NCBI GenBank assembly: GCA_026692865.1
Contig: JAPLNI010000058.1
Location: 558,938-622,937 of the forward strand
Direction: 5' to 3'
DNA length: 64,000 bases
Origin: Planctomycetota bacterium
Lineage (GTDB): Bacteria; Planctomycetota; Planctomycetia; Pirellulales; Pirellulaceae
Shown here: positions 59,892-64,000 of the stretch, piece after piece
Position numbering within the stretch: position 1 is the first letter of the stretch
How the letters are laid out: every line of letters begins with the position of its first letter
Position numbers and translations under genes: made by a program
Notes under the pieces: model-generated
Databases searched by the model: none
What the model was told of the DNA's origin: nothing
Seen by the model: the letters and a program-made list of their open reading frames with translations, nothing else

Positions 59892-62402
59892 TTAGTGAAT
59901 GATGGAAAACTCGCTTGACATCAGCAGGGCGTGGGCAACGTCGCGCCAGCCCTCGTCCGCGTTGTGGGCCTGTTTCATTGCAGCGAGCAGCATCTGCAAT
60001 TCCACCGCAGTTGGCGGGCGACCGTAGATGCGCAGGCAGAGTTCCCGCAGCGAGTCCGACTCGCTACTCTTCGTGATGCGCCCGGCAAGGCTCTCGGCGG
60101 TCTTTTGCACGAAGTCGCTGTTGATGAGGTAGAGCGATTGCGTCGGTAGCGTGCTCACATCGCGTTCCCCCACGGCTCGGCGAGTATCGGGGTAGTCGTA
60201 GATTGCCAATACATCGAGGTCCACAGGTTGATCGCGGCGGAACACCGGCCAGTAGACAGCGCGTTTGTTCAGAGTCTCTTCGGGGATGGCCAACATCGTC
60301 GTGCCATCGCCTTGATCCTCCGATTTATAGGGCGGCACGGTATAAGTTGCGGGCTCCAAGTCGAGCGTCCCGCGAAGCTGGCCCAAGGTGTCGGCGAGTA
60401 CCTCTGCTTCCAGGCGGCGCGGCGACATGCGCCACAGCAGACGATTCGTTGGATCGATTTCGGAACTCTTCGCCACATAGTTTCCGCTCTGCCGGAAGAC
60501 GCGGGAGAGCAGCACTTCTCGGATGAGTTTCTTATGCGACCAGCCGTGCTCAGTGCGGAATCGATGCGCTAAGTAGTCGAGCAATTCAGGATGCGACGGC
60601 GCTTCGCCGGTGATGCCGAAGTCATCCACTGTACGCACGAGGCCGGTGCCGAACAGGTGATGCCAGATTCGGTTCACTGCCACCCTTGGCGTCAGCGGAT
60701 TCTTTTCGTCAAGCAGCCACTCGGCGAGCTGCAATCGCCCGCTTTGCTCCTTCGGCGGCTTCGCGGTGGCTGTCGGCAAACAGCTCAAGAAGCCTCGCGG
60801 TGCGACCGGACCCTTGTTACCCACTTCGCCGCGAATGCGGATGTTCTCATCGAGGATAGCATTCGCTTCGCGCGCTCCAACCGCCAGCGGCGGCGCTTCC
60901 GGCTGCGCAGCAAACATGCTGCCATTGTTGTGCAGCTGAATGCCATCGGGGCGCAGGTTCGGATTCTTCTTCGGATCCTTGTCCTTGTTCTTCTCGCGGG
61001 CCTTCGCGTCCTTCTCCTCCTCCAGCAAATCACGCCATACCGTGCCAGGAGCGCTGATGAATGGGCGCGGGTCTTTCGTGGACGGAAGCTGGACGTTGTT
61101 CGCGCCTACATAGCGTGCGCCACCGCCGTTGCCATTGTAATTGAACGTGACTGCCCAACTGCTACGGAAGATGCCTGCCATAGCGTAGTAGTCGGCGGTA
61201 GGCACCGGATCGAATTTGTGGTCATGGCACTTCGCGCAGCCGACGGTGAGCGAGAGGAACGCCGTCGAGACCGTGGAAATCTGCTCGTTGGCAATCTCCA
61301 GCAGCGTCAGGTCAGGGTCGCCCGCCTCGCTCGCTTCGCCCGGCCAGTGCCCGATGGAAAGGAAACCGGTGGCCACGAGGCGTTCCGCTGTGAGCTCTGG
61401 AGTCTTGTAGGGCAGCAAGTCACCCGCAATCTGCTCGCGAACAAACGCATCGAAAGGTTTGTCCGAGTTGTAGGCATCGATCACATAATCGCGATAACGC
61501 CATGCCTCGCGGAACGGTTTCCCGCCGAGACTCGACATGACATCGGTGTAGCGTGCCACATCCAACCAGTGCCGCCCCCAGCGCTCGCCGAAGTGCCGGC
61601 TTGCGAGCAGTTCGTCCACTTTGACTTCCATGGCCTTTTGTGCTTTCGCTGTCAACAACGAGCGAGTCGTCTCCTTGTCATCAGCGTCATCAGCGTCATC
61701 AGCGCATTCGCGAACAAACGCCTCGACCTCCTCCGGTTTCGGGAGCAATCCTGTGAGCATCAGGTTCACGCGACGCAACCAAGTTGCAGGGTGTGTGTCC
61801 GGCGACGGTTGCAAGCCTGCTTGTTCTAGCCCACTCAGTATAAAACGATCGATGTCGGTCAGCGCCCAATCGGAGTTTTGCGGTACCGGCACGGGTACTT
61901 GGTTCAAGGGCTTTATTGACCATAGATCCTTGCCTTTGCTCGCCGCCTTAGCCACTTCGGCGGCCATAGCGCTTTCTCGTGGGTCAGGTGCACCCAGTGC
62001 GATCCATTCTCGCATGCGCTCGATCTCCAACTCAGAGAGTCGCTTGTTCGGCGGCATCTCGAGACCATCGCGATAACTGATCGCTTGGAACAGCAGACTC
62101 GCCGCAGGATCGCCCGGGATAATCGCCGCTCCCGAGTCACCACCCTTGGCCCAGCCCTCTTGCGAATCAAGCACCAACCCACCCTTCGCTTTGCCACTGG
62201 CGTGACTATGGCATTCGAAGCAATGCTTCTGGAATGTCTTGACGATGTAATCGCCAAACAGGGCTGTCCCGCGATTCGTATCCTCATCCGCCGCCAAAGT
62301 CATGCTTGCCGAATACAGGGAAGCTGTTAGCGAGACAAACAAATGCAATACAAGCGAATAAGCTGAGTAATGCTTAGAGGAGTTCATTCGTTTGTCATCC
62401 AT
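59892..62402 (-). CDS. Secreted PSCyt1-PSCyt2-PSD1 diheme-type protein with Asp-rich expansion
   Basis: An 836-aa protein with a signal peptide (hydrophobic residues 15-33). PSCyt1 contains CFECH (61-65), PSCyt2 contains [17 protein letters not shown], and the second heme motif is [23 protein letters not shown]1 carries VAVNRIWHHLFGTG and RRLEAEVLADTLG. A tripeptide repeat (ADDADDADD) at about residues 233-242 comes from three copies of a 9-mer. The start is uncertain: ATG 62402 and ATG 62387 belong to the two copies of a 15-bp tandem repeat, and neither has a good ribosome binding site. It pairs with the following DUF1501 gene. Confidence 0.9.
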   Translation of the reverse strand: MDDKRMNSSKHYSAYSLVLHLFVSLTASLYSASMTLAADEDTNRGTALFGDYIVKTFQKHCFECHSHASGKAKGGLVLDSQEGWAKGGDSGAAIIPGDPAASLLFQAISYRDGLEMPPNKRLSELEIERMREWIALGAPDPRESAMAAEVAKAASKGKDLWSIKPLNQVPVPVPQNSDWALTDIDRFILSGLEQAGLQPSPDTHPATWLRRVNLMLTGLLPKPEEVEAFVRECADDADDADDKETTRSLLTAKAQKAMEVKVDELLASRHFGERWGRHWLDVARYTDVMSSLGGKPFREAWRYRDYVIDAYNSDKPFDAFVREQIAGDLLPYKTPELTAERLVATGFLSIGHWPGEASEAGDPDLTLLEIANEQISTVSTAFLSLTVGCAKCHDHKFDPVPTADYYAMAGIFRSSWAVTFNYNGNGGGARYVGANNVQLPSTKDPRPFISAPGTVWRDLLEEEKDAKAREKNKDKDPKKNPNLRPDGIQLHNNGSMFAAQPEAPPLAVGAREANAILDENIRIRGEVGNKGPVAPRGFLSCLPTATAKPPKEQSGRLQLAEWLLDEKNPLTPRVAVNRIWHHLFGTGLVRTVDDFGITGEAPSHPELLDYLAHRFRTEHGWSHKKLIREVLLSRVFRQSGNYVAKSSEIDPTNRLLWRMSPRRLEAEVLADTLGQLRGTLDLEPATYTVPPYKSEDQGDGTTMLAIPEETLNKRAVYWPVFRRDQPVDLDVLAIYDYPDTRRAVGERDVSTLPTQSLYLINSDFVQKTAESLAGRITKSSESDSLRELCLRIYGRPPTAVELQMLLAAMKQAHNADEGWRDVAHALLMSSEFSIIH
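61677..61703. repeat. 9-bp triplicate repeat (GTCATCAGC) in a PSCyt2 domain
   Basis: GTCATCAGC is repeated three times in tandem and encodes ADD-type tripeptides. It lies where paralogous PSCyt2 domains have a loop of variable length, so it looks like an in-frame minisatellite expansion. Confidence 0.75.
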
Positions 62403-62410
62403 TCGTTTGT
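62385..62410. repeat. 15-bp-period tandem duplication containing two start codons
   Basis: CATTCGTTTGT recurs at 62385-62395 and 62400-62410 with a period of 15. On the coding strand each copy contains an ATG in the same frame (62402 and 62387), so the duplication doubled the start codon of the PSCyt1-PSD1 gene. Confidence 0.7.
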
Positions 62411-62447
62411 GAGAAAACGCTTCAGCAAACTTCTTCTCCGCAAGAAG

Positions 62448-63824
62448 CTACGCTAGTACCTCGGTGACGACGCGGCAGTCATTGACACCTGTGAGTTTGT
62501 GATCGAGGCCGGCGTGACGGAATGTCAAGCGTTGATGATCGAGACCCAGTAAATGCAAGATGGTGGCGTGAAAATCATGCACGTGTACTCGATCCTCAGC
62601 AACTTCGATCCCATACTCATCGGACTTGCCATACACGAGCCCGCGTTTTACTCCAGCGCCGGCCAGGATGGACGAGAAACATCTGGAATGGTGTTCGCGC
62701 CCCTTATTGGTTGGCTTCGCCACCATGGGCGTTCGACCAAACTCGGTGGTGATGACCAAGAGCGTATCTTCGAACATGCCACGTTGTTTGAGATCTTGAA
62801 TCAAAGCCGCAAGTGGTTGATCGACGTCTTCGCAGTTCTTGGTCAAGCGTTTCATGTCGCCGTGATGATCCCAGTTCGTGCCCAAACCGGTCCCTCTATC
62901 GATGACTTCGATAAAGCGAACACCACTTTCAGCAAGTCGCCTAGCTGCTAGCGCTTGCCACGCAAAATTCTTCGCACCTCCGCGCTTGATACCGTACATC
63001 TCCAAGGTAGCGTCGCTTTCTCGTTCAACGTCCAGCACCTCCGGCGCTTCTATTTGCATGCCAGCCGCCGTTTCAAAAGATCGAATACGAGCAGCGAGCA
63101 AAGGATCGTTTTCGCGTCCGCGAAGATGCCGCTGATTCATCTTTTGAATCAGGTCTAGTTCCATCGCTTGAAGCTCTTCACCGGGTAGACGCCGACGCAA
63201 ATTCGGAATCGGTTCATCACCCGGAATGATCCGCGTTCCTTGATGACAGGCTGGCAAAAACTCAGCCCCCCAATTCTCAGCACCGTGGTACGGAATCTCA
63301 GGTGCAAGCACGATAAAGGAAGGAAGGTTTTCATTCTCGGATCCAAGCCCGTAACTTACCCATGACCCCATACTTGGCCGGGCAACATTGCCTGATCCGG
63401 TGTGCATCATGAAGGTCATCGCGGTATGATCTGGGGCATCGGTGACCATCGAGTTGATCAAACAGATGTCATCGGCTGCACCTCCCAAATGCGGCAATAG
63501 CTCGCTCATCATCATCCCACATTCGCCATGGGGATTGAACTGCCAGCCGGGGGCCTTAAGAAAGCCTTTGCCAAACTTCTTTCCGGCATCGGCGTAGAGC
63601 TGCGGACAATGGCAAAAGGTTTCGATGTGCGAGACACCCCCGCTCAGGAAAACGAAGATGACGCGTTTCGCTTTCGGTTCGAAATGAGGCGCACGCGGGG
63701 CGAGCGGATCAGAAGGCTTGGCTTCGGATGCCATCAAGCCTTGCAGAATACCCGGCATCAGGATAGAGCCGCCGACCATGGATTTCGCAATGGCTCGTCG
63801 ATTGATTAGATTGAGATAATGCAT
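62448..63824 (-). CDS. DUF1501 protein, Tat-exported
   Basis: A 458-aa protein with a twin-arginine signal (R9-R10 in INRRAIAKSMVGGSILMPG). It is a close paralogue of the DUF1501 protein at 50118-51509: FVFLSGGVSHIETF, PSFIVLAPEIPYHGAENWGA, LVITTEFGRTPMVAKPTNKG, HHSRCFSSILAGAGVKRGL and HDFHATILHLLGLDHQRLTF. Both follow a PSCyt1-PSD1 gene ending in SNEFMFIE, so the pair has been duplicated as a unit. Confidence 0.93.
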   Translation of the reverse strand: MHYLNLINRRAIAKSMVGGSILMPGILQGLMASEAKPSDPLAPRAPHFEPKAKRVIFVFLSGGVSHIETFCHCPQLYADAGKKFGKGFLKAPGWQFNPHGECGMMMSELLPHLGGAADDICLINSMVTDAPDHTAMTFMMHTGSGNVARPSMGSWVSYGLGSENENLPSFIVLAPEIPYHGAENWGAEFLPACHQGTRIIPGDEPIPNLRRRLPGEELQAMELDLIQKMNQRHLRGRENDPLLAARIRSFETAAGMQIEAPEVLDVERESDATLEMYGIKRGGAKNFAWQALAARRLAESGVRFIEVIDRGTGLGTNWDHHGDMKRLTKNCEDVDQPLAALIQDLKQRGMFEDTLLVITTEFGRTPMVAKPTNKGREHHSRCFSSILAGAGVKRGLVYGKSDEYGIEVAEDRVHVHDFHATILHLLGLDHQRLTFRHAGLDHKLTGVNDCRVVTEVLA

Positions 63825-63853
63825 CGGATGGCACCGCTTACAAAATATGGAAA

Positions 63854-64000
63854 TTATTCAATGAACATGAATTCGTTCGAGGCGAATAGAGCCCGAGCAA
63901 TACTTGCTAAAGGCTTGATTGCATCACCTGAACTTGTCTTGCTGATCGACTTGAAGCGCGAAAGATACTCGACTGCCGATGCGACTTCCTCTTCGGTAGC
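63854..64000 (-). CDS. PSCyt1-PSCyt2-PSD1 protein, C-terminal end only (runs off the window)
   Basis: The last 48 residues of a gene continuing beyond 64000: EEEVASAVEYLSRFKSIS, then [17 protein letters not shown] and TAA at 63854-63856. The ending is the same as that of the PSCyt1-PSD1 protein at 51515-54280 ([16 protein letters not shown]), and it again precedes a DUF1501 gene. The rest of the protein is outside the window. Confidence 0.85.
   Translation of the reverse strand, partial: ATEEEVASAVEYLSRFKSISKTSSGDAIKPLASIARALFASNEFMFIE

Noticed and set aside
1-64000. CRISPR arrays, rRNA, riboswitches, phage structural genes or known defence systems
   Set aside because: None was seen; the regular repeats found are octamers, heptamers and iteron-like 9-mers without spacers of CRISPR size.

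Overview
The window looks like a Planctomycetes chromosome (Pirellulales-like; a related Verrucomicrobia lineage cannot be excluded). The reason is the density of families concentrated in that group: DUF1501, DUF1552, PSCyt1/PSCyt2/PSD1 and PSD3-PSD5-PSD4-PSCyt3-PSD2 cytochrome-like proteins, DUF1080 (3-keto-disaccharide hydrolase), ThuA, sulfatase, and a serine recombinase with DUF2924. No rRNA, tRNA or CRISPR array was found.

Region 1 (1-4.8 kb) is AT-richer than the rest and looks like a small integrated element. A leftward operon (2511 to 159) ends in a protein with the three palm motifs of family-A polymerases. A divergent rightward operon (2803 to 4766) has a winged-helix-like protein, an excisionase-like HTH protein and a tyrosine integrase. 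Region 2 (5.3-12.4 kb) is a second element: serine recombinase, DUF2924 and small proteins, a prim-pol/SF3 helicase fusion, an HTH regulator, and an iteron-like array (8558-8748) beside the helicase gene. Neither element has virion genes.

Region 3 (12.6-64 kb) is about 51 kb in which every supported gene lies on the minus strand. In transcription order (right to left) it has repeated blocks of secreted diheme-type proteins (PSCyt1-PSCyt2-PSD1 or PSD3-to-PSD2 type) coupled to Tat-exported DUF1501 or DUF1552 proteins. Mixed in are ThuA and DUF1080 proteins, esterases, a sulfatase, an amidohydrolase, agarase-like TIM-barrel proteins and an AraC regulator. Next come two GH43-like proteins and a sugar-acid catabolic operon: two MFS transporters, a GguC/AraD1-like protein, a beta-hydroxyacid dehydrogenase and a UxaA-like dehydratase with an internal duplication. 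The likely job of the region is extracellular breakdown of complex, probably sulfated, polysaccharide and catabolism of the resulting sugar acids. Several joints overlap by ATGA/GTGA, which suggests translational coupling. Two PSD-type genes are decaying: one is frameshifted (55662-58459) and one is an internal-deletion remnant (49921-50121).

The most unusual signal is a degenerate octanucleotide repeat (consensus TGTCTCAT / ATGAGACA) inside the 5' coding ends of four large cytochrome-like genes and once in the middle of one. In one orientation it reads CLIVSLSH in all three frames and forms the hydrophobic core of the signal peptides. In the other orientation a pure repeat would give a stop every 24 nt, yet each copy has lost that stop. 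Three genes carry inverted pairs of these arrays around a hairpin core, one of which is a perfect 20-bp REP-like palindrome.
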